Positions 27,190 through 35,628 of a stretch of 64,000 bases of DNA are shown here, piece by piece. Each line of letters starts with the position of its first letter. Positions within the stretch are counted from its first letter, which is position 1. Source of the stretch: Myxococcales bacterium (GTDB lineage: Bacteria; Myxococcota_A; Polyangia; Polyangiales; Polyangiaceae); assembly GCA_016703425.1 (NCBI GenBank), contig JADJCA010000012.1, positions 431,995-495,994 of the forward strand, given 5' to 3'. The position numbers and the translations under genes are program-made. The notes under the pieces were generated by a model that was not told the DNA's origin, did not search any database, and saw only the letters and a program-made list of their open reading frames with translations.

Positions 27190-28049
27190 ACGCACGCACT
27201 GCTTGGCGCACCGGTTGGCGCACCGGTTGGCTCGCTGGGGTCGCGCTCTTTCTCACCACGGCGCTATCGCCATCGGCCTCGGCTCAACAGCCGCCGGTTT
27301 ATGGTCCGCAGCCCTATGCGCAGCCCTACGGACCGCCGCCGTACGGCCAGCCAGCACCGATGCAGCCGCAAGGCGCGCCTTACGGTCCAACGCCGAATGC
27401 CGCCGCCCCGCAAGGCGGGTACCCGTATGGCCCGCAGCCAGCGGTTGGCCCCGCGCCGGCCTCCACATCCGACGGCGAGGACTCGGGACGCACGCTCGAG
27501 TTCTTCTACGCGCGAGCTGGCGTTGGCGGTGCCTACGCTTCGCTCGATGCGCTCAGCGGGACCGGCCTTCAGCTCCGCAACCTCTCGGGTGTCGGTGGCG
27601 CGCTCGAGGTGGGCTTTGGTGCACGCCTCCTCATCGTGACCATCGGGCCGCGCGCGCGCGCGCTCGTCTTGTCGAACGCAACCTTGTGGCAGCTCGGTGG
27701 GGAGCTTGCGCTGCGCGTACCCGTCGGTCGCTGGGATCCGCACGTGGGCTTGCAAGGCGGCTACACGTTCGGACAAAAGCCACGCGAAGACATCGAGTGC
27801 GGTCGCCCGACTTGCGACGGCAGCGGAGACGTTGGCATCTCCGGTGGCGACGTCGCCATCGCGGGTGGCGTTGACTACTACGTGACGCCGACGTTTTCCC
27901 TCGGCGCAGACCTCGCGGCGATGATGCTTCTCTTGTCGCGCGACGCAGCGCCGCAGCCAGGCCTCCCGCCGCAGCCGGCGTTGAACGACGCCGCCTCCAT
28001 GACGGGCTTCGGGCTCAAGCTTGGTGCGCACGCGGGCGTTCACTTTTGA
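27186..28049 (+). CDS. Outer-membrane beta-barrel-like protein with Pro/Gln/Tyr-rich N-terminus
   Basis: 287 residues; the ATG at 27186 overlaps the yacG stop. Residues 1-33 are a signal peptide (GWLAGVALFLTTALSPSASA). Residues about 34-90 are a low-complexity Pro-Tyr-Gly-Gln segment (YGPQPYAQPYG, PPPYGQPAPM). The remaining 190 residues alternate in beta-strand fashion with Gly and aromatic residues (FFYARAGVGGAYASL, GGALEVGFGARLLI, WDPHVGLQGGYTFG, DVAIAGGVDYYVTPTFS) and end in GAHAGVHF, a C-terminal aromatic as in barrel proteins. Likely an eight- to ten-stranded outer-membrane protein; no family name can be given. Confidence 0.75.
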   Translation: MNARTAWRTGWRTGWLAGVALFLTTALSPSASAQQPPVYGPQPYAQPYGPPPYGQPAPMQPQGAPYGPTPNAAAPQGGYPYGPQPAVGPAPASTSDGEDSGRTLEFFYARAGVGGAYASLDALSGTGLQLRNLSGVGGALEVGFGARLLIVTIGPRARALVLSNATLWQLGGELALRVPVGRWDPHVGLQGGYTFGQKPREDIECGRPTCDGSGDVGISGGDVAIAGGVDYYVTPTFSLGADLAAMMLLLSRDAAPQPGLPPQPALNDAASMTGFGLKLGAHAGVHF

Positions 28050-28213
28050 CGGATTAATCCGGACTTTGCCGCAGATGGCGCGCATGTAAGAGCATTCCCC
28101 CGACGGGCGAATGATCCGGATGGGCGCTGCGATGGACCCGGCCCGTGCCGAAATCGGCGGGTTTGGGCCGCGCTCGGCAGCTGGAATCGTCCTTGCCTCA
28201 TCGAGTGGCGGGC

Positions 28214-28807
28214 ATGTCGACGCTTGACGCGCATACCATCTCCGCCGGGCCACGGGAGCCGGTCGCCAAAGAGCGGCCCGTGCCCGAAGAGCCCACGGTC
28301 GTGGTGGCCGCCGGTGTCGAGATTGGGGAGCGCCGTGCCCCTTCGCGTCCCCCGATGCCGACGATGCCTGGCGAGCGTGAGGTCCAGGAGATCGTCAAGC
28401 AAGGGCGCCTTCAGTCCTGGCTCCTCAGCGTCGCGGCCCTCTTGCTCTTCGCGAGCGCGGGCATCCTCTTGGCGGGCGGGCTGGGACGCGGCGCCGTTGG
28501 CGCGACGGGGCCGCAACGCGCGGCCGCTCCAGCCGCGTTCGCGCAGCGCGACGTGTCACGCGCTCACGGCCGGACGACGGTGGAGAGTCCGTCGGTGGCT
28601 TCGCCGATGCTAGAGGCCGTCGCCGCGCCCAAGCTGCTGCCGCCACCGCCACCGCCGGTCGAGCCCCTCACGGCGCCTAGCCCTCCGGCGCCTGTCGTTG
28701 TCGAGGCTGCCGAGCTGAGAGACGCGCCCGTGGAGAAGCCGGCCCCAAGGAAGCGGGCGAGCCGGTCGCGTTTGAGGCCAGAGATCGTCCGCGACACGCC
28801 CTTCTGA
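28214..28807 (+). CDS. Single-TM protein with Ala/Pro-rich periplasmic tail
   Basis: 197 residues from the ATG at 28214 (a GTG at 28145 would add 23 residues; neither has a strong ribosome site). A cytoplasmic head of about 65 residues rich in Pro and Glu precedes one TM segment (LLSVAALLLFASAGILLAGGL). The C-terminal part is low complexity, with a run of prolines (LLPPPPPPVEP) and a basic end (RKRASRSRLRPE). The layout resembles TonB-like or spacer proteins but there is no TonB C-terminal domain. Codon use fits the neighbourhood. Function not recognised. Confidence 0.6.
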   Translation: MSTLDAHTISAGPREPVAKERPVPEEPTVVVAAGVEIGERRAPSRPPMPTMPGEREVQEIVKQGRLQSWLLSVAALLLFASAGILLAGGLGRGAVGATGPQRAAAPAAFAQRDVSRAHGRTTVESPSVASPMLEAVAAPKLLPPPPPPVEPLTAPSPPAPVVVEAAELRDAPVEKPAPRKRASRSRLRPEIVRDTPF

Positions 28808-28812
28808 GGTTC

Positions 28813-29583
28813 TCAGAAGCGGACGTGGCGCACGAGTCGACCTCGCTCGTCGAGGAGCACGGTGGGCGGCACGTGTCGCGCAGCCCGACGAGACGTGGCG
28901 CGCGCTCGTTCGAGCGCCATCGACAGAATGACCACTGCGCCGGCCACGAAGCCACCGACGTGCGCCCACCACGCGACGCCGCCAGCCTGCGCCGCGAGCG
29001 GCGAGAGGGAGAGCCAGGCGCCCGCGAAGAGCTGCTCCAAGAACCACACGCCGAGGAACAAGAAGGCCGGCACTTCAAAGAAGAGCGGGAAGATGAACAC
29101 CGGGAAGAGCACCGTGACGCGGGCCTTTGGGAAGAGGAGCAGGTGGGCTCCAAGGAGTCCGGCCACGGCGCCCGACGCACCGATCATGGGGATGTTCGAG
29201 AAGGGCGAGGCCAAGACCTGCATGAGCGCGGCGCCGATGGCCGAGAGGCCGTAGAGCAGCGCGAGCTTGGCGGGACCCAGGCGCGATTCGAGGGCGCGAC
29301 CGAAGACCCAGAGGAAGAGCACGTTGCCGACGAGGTGCGCCCAGCCGCCGTGGAGGAACGCGGAGGTCAGCACCGGGAGCAGCCACCCGCCGATGTCGAG
29401 CGGGTCGTGGACGAAGAGCGCCGTTGAGCGAGCGGGCAAGAGGCCGAAGGTGCCGACGAGGGCGTCGAGACTCTCGGGCGGCAAGCTCGTCTCGAACAGG
29501 AACACGAGCACGTTGGCGAGCGCCAAGGCCACGGTCACCTTGGCCCCGCGGACTCCCGTGACGCTGCTTCGGACGGGGAACAT
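28813..29583 (-). CDS. Rhomboid-family intramembrane serine protease
   Basis: 256 residues with six or seven hydrophobic segments. The catalytic serine Ser137 lies in GASGAVAG and the histidine His208 in WWAHVGGFVAG; the oxyanion/structural motif HGGWAHLVGNVLFLWVFG is at 78-95, where the family usually has HxxxxHxxxN. All core residues are therefore present. Rhomboids cleave single-TM proteins near the outer face of the membrane. The C-terminal 30 residues are basic and cytoplasmic. Convergent with the single-TM protein gene, six bases apart; that neighbour could be a substrate, which is speculation. Confidence 0.93.
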   Translation of the reverse strand: MFPVRSSVTGVRGAKVTVALALANVLVFLFETSLPPESLDALVGTFGLLPARSTALFVHDPLDIGGWLLPVLTSAFLHGGWAHLVGNVLFLWVFGRALESRLGPAKLALLYGLSAIGAALMQVLASPFSNIPMIGASGAVAGLLGAHLLLFPKARVTVLFPVFIFPLFFEVPAFLFLGVWFLEQLFAGAWLSLSPLAAQAGGVAWWAHVGGFVAGAVVILSMALERARATSRRAARHVPPTVLLDERGRLVRHVRF

Positions 29584-29645
29584 GCCCTCTTATCGGTAAG
29601 CACGGCCCGGGCTTTGTCGAGGGGGCCGTGGTTGTGAAATACGCT

Positions 29646-30521
29646 CTAGTGCTCGCGTTCGATCGCGCCCATTTTTCCGCTTCGATAATCGTTGAACGCC
29701 TGCTCGAGCTCAGCCGTCGTGTTCATCACGAAGGGGCCGTAGCGGGCCACCGGCTCTCGGAGCGGCTCGCCAGCGATGAGCAGCAGGCGCGCCGGCTCCT
29801 TCGCCTCGGCGTCGCACGAGAGCGCGAGCGCTCCGCCCTCCTCGAAGAGAGCGCATGAGCCGTCGTCGACCTCGGTGCCCGCCACGCTGGCGCGCCCGGC
29901 GAAGACGAAGGCGAAGCCGCGCATCGCGTCGTCGAGATCGAGCTCCACGCGGGCGCCGGGTTGAAGGGTCCAGTCGTGGTAGGCGACCTTCGTACGGGTA
30001 TCGATGACGGCGCTTACGCCGAGCGCCGTGCCTGCGATGACCGCGACGGACGCGAGACCGTCGTGCGAGGTCGCCTTGGGGATGTTTGCGCCCGGCACTT
30101 CTTGGTAGCGCGGCGCCATCATCTTGTCTTTGGAAGGCAAGTTCACCCACAGCTGAAAGCCGTGCATCCGGCCGCCCCGTTCCATCAGCCGTCGCGAGGG
30201 CATCTCGCTGTGCACGATGCCGGCGCCGGCGGTCATCCATTGCACGTCGCCCTTGCCGATGAAGCCGCGGTGCCCCGCCGAGTCTTCGTGCTCCACCTCA
30301 CCGTCAAGCACGTAGGTGACCGTCTCGAAGCCGCGATGCGGGTGGTCCGGTGCACCGACGGCGCGGCCGGCGGCATAGTCGACGGGACCCAGCTCGTCGA
30401 GCAGCAGGAACGGGTCGACGTGGTCGATGCCGCGAACCGGGAAGGGGCGGCGCACGACGAACCCACCGCCTTCGAGGGTGCGGGTCGACGGGAGAACTCG
30501 GACGATGCGACGGGGCTCCAT
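29646..30521 (-). CDS. Pirin-family bicupin protein, cytoplasmic
   Basis: 291 residues from the ATG at 30521, with no signal peptide. N-terminal cupin: DPFLLLDELGPVDY, the metal site HPHRGFETVTYVLDGEVEHEDS and GDVQWMTAGAGIVHSEMP. C-terminal cupin ends GEPLREPVARYGPFVMNTTAELEQAFNDYRSGK. Close in design to the exported pirin at 18365-19336 but without the export signal, so the organism may place pirin chemistry on both sides of the membrane. Pirins bind Fe(II) and act as redox sensors or quercetinase-type dioxygenases. Confidence 0.92.
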   Translation of the reverse strand: MEPRRIVRVLPSTRTLEGGGFVVRRPFPVRGIDHVDPFLLLDELGPVDYAAGRAVGAPDHPHRGFETVTYVLDGEVEHEDSAGHRGFIGKGDVQWMTAGAGIVHSEMPSRRLMERGGRMHGFQLWVNLPSKDKMMAPRYQEVPGANIPKATSHDGLASVAVIAGTALGVSAVIDTRTKVAYHDWTLQPGARVELDLDDAMRGFAFVFAGRASVAGTEVDDGSCALFEEGGALALSCDAEAKEPARLLLIAGEPLREPVARYGPFVMNTTAELEQAFNDYRSGKMGAIEREH

Positions 30522-30634
30522 GGTGGTGACGTCTGGGGTCGCGCCGCCGCCTCGGCAGCGGCGCCTCCGACTCGCACGCGGCCCGGCCGAACATGGAGAT
30601 GGCGCCGCCGTGCGGGGGGCGCGATGATCCGCGC

Positions 30635-31381
30635 ATGCCCGCCGAACGAGCCCCGGTGCCTCGCGCAGACGATGCCCGCCATCACCACGACGTGGTGGAC
30701 CGGCACGGGCAGGCTTCGTGGCTCGAACCCGTCGTGCTCGGCGGCCAGGACGGCCTCGTCAACGTGCTCGGCGTTCTCCTTGGCGTGGCGGCGGCGACGT
30801 CCCAGGTGCGCATCGTGCTCGCGGCGGGGCTCGCCGCGGCCGTCGCTGAGTCCGTGTCGATGGCGGCCGTGGCCTACACCTCCAAGGCAGCAGCCAACGA
30901 TCAATACGAGAGCGAGCGCGCGCGCGAGCATCGCCACATCGACGCGGTGCCCGACCTCGAACGCGATGAGGTGCGGTCGATCTTCGTTCGCAAGGGGTTC
31001 TCCGGGGAGCTGCTCGAGCGCATTGTCGCGACGGTGACGAGCGATCGCGAGACCTGGGTTGCGCTGATGCTCTCGGAAGAGCACAAGCTCGCGCCGATCA
31101 CCCGGCGCGAGAACCTTCGCACGTCGGCCATCGTCGGCGCGGCTGCGCTCATCGGCTCGATCCTGCCGCTCTTGCCCTTCGTGGTCTTGGGCGTCGGCGC
31201 TGGCATCGCGGCGTCCTTGGCCTTGTCGGCGGTCACGCTCTTCGCTTTCGGCGTCTACAAGGCGCGCATCACCGTCGGCGCTCCGCTTCGCAGCGGCGTC
31301 GAGCTCGCAGTGATCGGTCTGGTGAGTGCGCTGGCCGGCTACGCCATTGGCTGGCTGTTTCAAGCGCCCACGCTCGGATGA
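30635..31381 (+). CDS. VIT1/CCC1-family iron/manganese transporter
   Basis: 248 residues from the ATG at 30635 (an upstream ATG at 30593 is possible). The first TM region carries GGQDGLVNVLGVLLGVAAAT and the next VAESVSMAAVAYTSKAA, the hallmark pair of the vacuolar-iron-transporter family. The intervening cytoplasmic domain (EHRHIDAVPDLERDEVR, GFSGELLERIVATV) is the metal-collecting helical module with conserved Glu/His, and three more TMs follow (IVGAAALIGSILPLLPFVV, AGIAASLALSAVTLFAFGVY, LAVIGLVSALAGYAIGWLF). Predicted to export Fe(II) or Mn(II) from the cytoplasm. Divergent from the pirin gene, an iron protein, with which it may share metal-dependent control. Confidence 0.9.
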   Translation: MPAERAPVPRADDARHHHDVVDRHGQASWLEPVVLGGQDGLVNVLGVLLGVAAATSQVRIVLAAGLAAAVAESVSMAAVAYTSKAAANDQYESERAREHRHIDAVPDLERDEVRSIFVRKGFSGELLERIVATVTSDRETWVALMLSEEHKLAPITRRENLRTSAIVGAAALIGSILPLLPFVVLGVGAGIAASLALSAVTLFAFGVYKARITVGAPLRSGVELAVIGLVSALAGYAIGWLFQAPTLG

Positions 31382-31542
31382 CCTGGGTCGCCGGCGCCGA
31401 CAAAGACCGCGCAGCGTGGCGGGCGTTTTTGTTCTGGAGCGCCTTGCCGCCGGCCGACCGATCCACTCGGTGTCCGATGCGACCGTAAACCGAGCCGAAT
31501 TGTAGCGACCCGCGCAGGCACGCGAGCTGCAGGAGAGCGGCC

Positions 31543-32082
31543 ATGCGAAGCCTCGTCGCGCTCCTCGTCGCCGTGACCGCTTGCTCTGCCGACGTCGACG
31601 CGGAGAGCGATACCGCCGAAGGCGCGGTCGAACTGGCGCCGATTTACTTGAGCCAAGCGCCGCTCACGAACAACGTGGCCGAGCTCTACAACAAGCTGAA
31701 CGTCCTGCCTTCCGTCGTCTCCGGCGGTGCGAAGGTGTCAGGGCCCGGCCTCTTCGGCATCGTCTGCACGCACGAGGCGTGCACGCTCAACTGGCTCCAA
31801 CGACAAGACTGGCCGTCGTCGCAGTTCATGCTTACGGGGCCCGTGGCGAAGGCCATCGCGTTGGCCTTGCCGGAGGCCGACCGCACCTACGAGAACGACG
31901 GCGTGAAGTTCCGCTGCGACGTCGAGAAGGGAGGCCTCCTCTCGGCGGACCGATACAACTGCGCCTTCGGCGGCCTCAAGCCGACGGTGCAGGCCGTCGC
32001 GCCGAGCGTCATGATCACGCCGAACGTAGAGCTCAAGGAGGCCGACGCGCGGAAGGCGTACGACAAATACTTCCGCGACTGA
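31543..32082 (+). CDS. Small lipoprotein of unknown function
   Basis: 179 residues from the ATG at 31543, with AGGAG in the upstream region. The signal is very short (LVALLVAVTAC, Cys14), followed by an acidic linker (DVDAESDTAEGAVEL). The body contains three or four cysteines (GIVCTHEACTL, KFRCDVEKGG, YNCAFGG), suggesting two disulphides, and no motif that can be named. Codon use and the clear lipobox support it as real. It converges with sfsA, 27 bases apart. Confidence 0.72.
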   Translation: MRSLVALLVAVTACSADVDAESDTAEGAVELAPIYLSQAPLTNNVAELYNKLNVLPSVVSGGAKVSGPGLFGIVCTHEACTLNWLQRQDWPSSQFMLTGPVAKAIALALPEADRTYENDGVKFRCDVEKGGLLSADRYNCAFGGLKPTVQAVAPSVMITPNVELKEADARKAYDKYFRD

Positions 32083-32109
32083 CCGAGCGGTGGCGCCCTT
32101 CGTGAGCCG

Positions 32110-32928
32110 CTACCGAGGCACACGTGACTTCCATCCGGACGTGCTCTTGAGGGCGAGCGCCCAAGGCAGCAGCGTCCGCGTGTCGTAGCGCTCAACGTCG
32201 ACGGGGAGTTCGCCCAAGTACGTGAGCCCGCGGAGCGAGACGTCGAAGGAGAGCGCCCGCACCGTGACGCCGGACCGTGTCGCTTGGCGGAGCGCTCGAG
32301 CGAACGCAGGGTCGTGGTGTTGGCTTGGGCGCACGAAGCGGCCGTCGCTTCGCTGCACCGTGAAGATGACCGTCGCCAGGACGCCGCGCTTCGCGAGCCG
32401 CGTGAGCGCGTGGACGTGTCGCGTGGCACGCTCGCTCGTCGAGTCGGGGAAGTAGGCGCCGCCGTCGGGGTAAACGAGGTGGCAGTTCTTGACCTCGACG
32501 TAGTGCGGCAGGGCTCTGGGACCCCGCTCGAGCAGAAAGTCGATGCGGTGCCCGCGGCCGTAGGGTTGCTCGGGTCGGATGCTGGTGACATCTTCGAAGC
32601 CCGCGATGCGTCGCTCCGCGAGCAGCGCGCCGACGAGCCGATTCGGCAGCGCCGTGTTGGCTCCGACGAGCAAACGCTCGGCGCTGTTGGTGGCGTTCGG
32701 CTCCTCGATGAGCTCCCACGTGTAGCGCAGCTTCCGGGTCTTCGACGCGGCCCGGCTCAGCCAAACGCGTGCGCCCGGTCGCACGAGCCCCTCCATGCGG
32801 CCCGAGTTGACGCAGTGCGCGCGAACCACGCGCCGGTTCTTGAGGCGCACGTCGGCGAGGAACCGCGCGTAGCGGGCCACCAGCTCCCCCTCAAGGAGCT
32901 CCGGAAACAGATGAACCTCGTTCGCCAT
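32110..32928 (-). CDS. sfsA: Sugar fermentation stimulation protein A
   Basis: 272 residues. The family pattern is complete: an OB-fold N-terminus (LVARYARFLADVRLKN, AHCVNSGRMEGLVRPGA) and the nuclease-like core GHRIDFLLE, YVEVKNCHLVYPDGGAYFPD, the histidine-containing RATRHVHALTRL, and VIFTVQRSDG. The V-E-V-K and Asp residues match the PD-(D/E)XK nuclease superfamily, though SfsA was named for a maltose-utilisation phenotype and its true biochemical role is uncertain. About 30 residues longer than the E. coli protein, mostly at the C-terminus. Confidence 0.93.
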   Translation of the reverse strand: MANEVHLFPELLEGELVARYARFLADVRLKNRRVVRAHCVNSGRMEGLVRPGARVWLSRAASKTRKLRYTWELIEEPNATNSAERLLVGANTALPNRLVGALLAERRIAGFEDVTSIRPEQPYGRGHRIDFLLERGPRALPHYVEVKNCHLVYPDGGAYFPDSTSERATRHVHALTRLAKRGVLATVIFTVQRSDGRFVRPSQHHDPAFARALRQATRSGVTVRALSFDVSLRGLTYLGELPVDVERYDTRTLLPWALALKSTSGWKSRVPR

Positions 32929-33135
32929 GACACCCCGCTACGCCGACCTGCGAGCCGGCGACGTTGCGCCAATTCCAAGGAGGCGCCAAGGGCGCTGCTC
33001 TTTTGGCGTTCGCAGCCTTTGCGCCGGACCGCGCGAGGGCGCAGCGACTGCGTCGGTCCCCTGGCCTTGTCGGCCGCAAACCGGCTTCCCGGGCGGCGGC
33101 ACGAAAGGTGCTCGTCCGGCGCGAGGAGTTCCGTC

Positions 33136-33495
33136 ATGACGAACAAACCGAACGACGCCAAGGCGGACGACGCTGCCCAGCGAACCGCCGACGAAGAAGA
33201 GCTTGAACTGCACGAGCAGAAGCTCCGTCACCACGCCAATCGCGTTCGCGAAGTGGCCCTCGCGGGTGCTGCCGCAGGCGCTGCAACGGGGGCTCTCGCC
33301 GGCCCTCCCGGGGCCCTCGCCGGAGCCGTCATCGGCGGGATCGCCGGCGCCATCGCCGGCGAGGCGATGGATGAGCAGGCCGATCGGGACGAAGCCCACG
33401 ACCAAGAGCTGGACGAAGAGATCGGTGTCATGGGGGGAGATATCGGCGCCCGCGGGGAAGAGACCACGCCGGGCAAGACGAAGCCCCGCGGCTAA
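33136..33495 (+). CDS. Small glycine-zipper protein
   Basis: 119 residues from the ATG at 33136, which follows GAGGAG. A charged, probably coiled N-terminus (DEEELELHEQKLRHHANRV) leads into a Gly/Ala zipper of about 40 residues (AGAAAGAATGALAGPPGALA, AVIGGIAGAIAGEAMDE) and an acidic tail. Glycine-zipper segments insert in membranes or stack against each other; no signal peptide is present. Similar short proteins are often stress-induced, but nothing here proves it. Confidence 0.72.
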   Translation: MTNKPNDAKADDAAQRTADEEELELHEQKLRHHANRVREVALAGAAAGAATGALAGPPGALAGAVIGGIAGAIAGEAMDEQADRDEAHDQELDEEIGVMGGDIGARGEETTPGKTKPRG

Positions 33496-33544
33496 AGCGC
33501 GCAACCGCCCTGCTCGGGCTCGTCCTTGCTATCGTGATGGCACT

Positions 33545-34870
33545 TTGGGCGCTGCGCACTCAATCGCCGTTGGCGGAGCATCGCTGACCGCGCTCGCGCT
33601 TGGCGCTTTCGCGTGCTTGGGACCCACGCAGATCACGGTCGTCGTCTCCACCGACGTTCCCTGCGGTGTCGTCGCAAGGCAGGGCGTTGCGATCCACGGC
33701 GGCATCGCGAAGGATGCGCCGCTGGCCGTCACGTTCGCCTGCTCCGAAGGGCCAGCTCCGCACCTCGTGGGAACGCTGGTGCTGGCGCCGAGCGGCGCGA
33801 AAGACGAGGAAGTCACGCTCTCGGTCGTCGGCGGCGTCGGCGCGCGCGCGGAGGCTTGCGCGGGGCCAAGCTACGCGGGGTGCATCGTCGCGCGACGTCG
33901 CCTGCGGTTCGTGCCGCACCAGGGGCTCGAACTGCCGATTGAGCTCTCGCAGGCGTGCGCTGACGTTCCCTGCGACGAACGCACGACCTGTGCTCGCGGT
34001 CGATGCGTTCCGGCGGCGGTCGACGAGCCGGGCTTCTGCGTCGGCGACGCTTGCGGCCCACCGGCCAAAGGCGACGCGGCCATCATCGTGGCTCCGACGC
34101 GCGTCCTCTCGCGCCCGCAGGTCTACGGGTTCGCGGCGACGCCGAGCCGGCTCTACTGGTCGGAGGACGCGGGCGTCTTCTACGTGGCTTGGGCTGAGCT
34201 CGATTCGGCAGCGCCGACCGTGACCAGTCTGCCGCTCTTCGAAGTCTTCAAAGAGCCCCGCGGCCTCGCCGCTGTGCCGCTCGACGCCGACTTTGCCATC
34301 TTCGTCGTCGGCTCGGGGTGCCCCGTGGCGAGGCGTGAGTTCACCGCGGACTACTTTGCTACGAATGCAGCCGATTGCCCGACGGTGCAGACCCTCGGGG
34401 TCGCCGGCTATCCGACTCGCTCGTCCGAGGGCGGCGCGCCGTATCCCCACGCCGCAATCACGCTTCCGTCGGTGGCCGAGGTCCGGCCGAGGGTCAACCT
34501 TCCGGCGGTTGCTGTGGACCAGCCGGGCTACGCGGAGGCGACAGCCGCAGAGATCTTCGTCGCCGCCCAGGGCGGCCTACGCTCCTTCGCGTTGGACCCC
34601 GACGGCCGGACAGGCGCCCTCACCGACGCCGGCGCCCTGCCAGGCCAATCGCTGCTCGGCATCGCCGTTGGAACGAAGAGAATCTACCTGTCGACGCGTT
34701 CGGGCGGATTGTTGGCGGTCGACCGAGCGACGCGCGCAGTCGTGCCGGTTCCCGCCGCCCCTCCGTCTCTGACGGGCATCCAGGATCTGCTCTTCGTCTC
34801 CACGCCGACGGGAGGTGATCTCTACATCGCCGCTTCCGACGGCGTCTACCGCGCGCGCAACGTCGAATAG
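33545..34870 (+). CDS. Cysteine-rich lipoprotein with beta-propeller-like C-terminus
   Basis: 441 residues if translation begins at the TTG at 33545; no ATG or GTG gives a sensible N-terminus, so a small sequence error near the start is possible. The signal ends GAFACLG (lipobox-like). An N-terminal beta domain (QITVVVSTDVPCGVV) is followed by a cysteine cluster DVPCDERTTCARGRCV and FCVGDACGP, a linker pattern very common in myxobacterial surface proteins. The C-terminal 270 residues look like propeller blades (VYGFAATPSRLYWSEDAGVF, GIAVGTKRIYLSTRSGGLLA, TPTGGDLYIAASDGVYRA). Probably an outer-surface protein; ligand unknown. Confidence 0.7.
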   Translation: MGAAHSIAVGGASLTALALGAFACLGPTQITVVVSTDVPCGVVARQGVAIHGGIAKDAPLAVTFACSEGPAPHLVGTLVLAPSGAKDEEVTLSVVGGVGARAEACAGPSYAGCIVARRRLRFVPHQGLELPIELSQACADVPCDERTTCARGRCVPAAVDEPGFCVGDACGPPAKGDAAIIVAPTRVLSRPQVYGFAATPSRLYWSEDAGVFYVAWAELDSAAPTVTSLPLFEVFKEPRGLAAVPLDADFAIFVVGSGCPVARREFTADYFATNAADCPTVQTLGVAGYPTRSSEGGAPYPHAAITLPSVAEVRPRVNLPAVAVDQPGYAEATAAEIFVAAQGGLRSFALDPDGRTGALTDAGALPGQSLLGIAVGTKRIYLSTRSGGLLAVDRATRAVVPVPAAPPSLTGIQDLLFVSTPTGGDLYIAASDGVYRARNVE

Positions 34871-34919
34871 CGTGAGTCGAGGACCGACCCACGCGATTCG
34901 AACGTCACGTCCTCTGCCG

Positions 34920-35480
34920 TTACCTTCGCTCGGTCACGCGCGCCTCGAGATCGCGCACGGCGCCTTGCAAGTCGGCGAGCTGCCGATCGAGCTTGGCTTG
35001 GACGTAGTCGAGCGTAGTCGCCGAGGCGGATTCGAGCGTTCGCACTTCGGACCTCACGAGAACTTCCTTCTCTTGAACGTCCTTGAGCGCCGCGCGAATC
35101 ACCGGCGCCGGCTCCGTCAGCTGCGACAGCCGCGCCTGGACGTCCTGTCGTCGCTTCAGCAGATCGTCGAGGACCTTCTGGGCGCGTTGCGCGCGCTCGC
35201 CACGACCTTGGAGCAGCGATTCCGTCGCTTCGCCCTGAGCCTTGTCGGCTTTCCCTTGGGCGCGCTCGGTGTCGCGAAGCGCTTCCGCGTGCGCCTTCGC
35301 CAAGTCTTGATCGGCCACGGCCTTGGCGGCGATGACCCGTTGATCGGCGGCGTCGCGCTCTTGGTCGGCCTTCTCCTGCGCCTGGTTGGCCGCCTTCTGT
35401 TGCGCTTCCGCCGACTGGCACCCAAGCGAAAGGGAACCTAGGCCAAGGCTCATCGCTACGAACAATATCTGACGCATCAT
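34920..35480 (-). CDS. Coiled-coil lipoprotein
   Basis: 186 residues from the ATG-ATG at 35480, with CGGAG upstream. Signal peptide of 21 residues with lipobox LSLGC. The mature protein is almost entirely helical and charged: Ala/Gln/Glu/Asp-rich heptads (AEAQQKAANQAQEKADQERD, ALRDTERAQGKADKAQGE) and a second coil (KVLDDLLKRRQDVQARLSQL, LDYVQAKLDRQLADLQGAV). This is the layout of periplasmic spacer or peptidoglycan-associated coils. No binding domain is visible. Faces convergently the gene at 33545-34870. Confidence 0.78.
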   Translation of the reverse strand: MMRQILFVAMSLGLGSLSLGCQSAEAQQKAANQAQEKADQERDAADQRVIAAKAVADQDLAKAHAEALRDTERAQGKADKAQGEATESLLQGRGERAQRAQKVLDDLLKRRQDVQARLSQLTEPAPVIRAALKDVQEKEVLVRSEVRTLESASATTLDYVQAKLDRQLADLQGAVRDLEARVTERR

Positions 35481-35628
35481 GGGTCGGGCTCCGTTCTGGT
35501 GAGCGCCCGTACGCACGAGTCGTGCCGTCGCGCCATGCCGCGACATTGCGGGCATAGTCGCGTCAGCCCTGCGTCGCGCGCTCTCAATTTGCAAACGACG
35601 AGCGCCGTTGGGCGCTTCTCCAGCTTGG

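Noticed and set aside
28050..28061. 12-bp palindrome CGGATTAATCCG as operator
   Set aside because: It sits directly behind a stop codon, is short, and no second copy was found nearby.
29601..29630. 8-bp inverted repeat before the second pirin's 3' end as terminator
   Set aside because: Long 14-base loop and no U tract on either strand.
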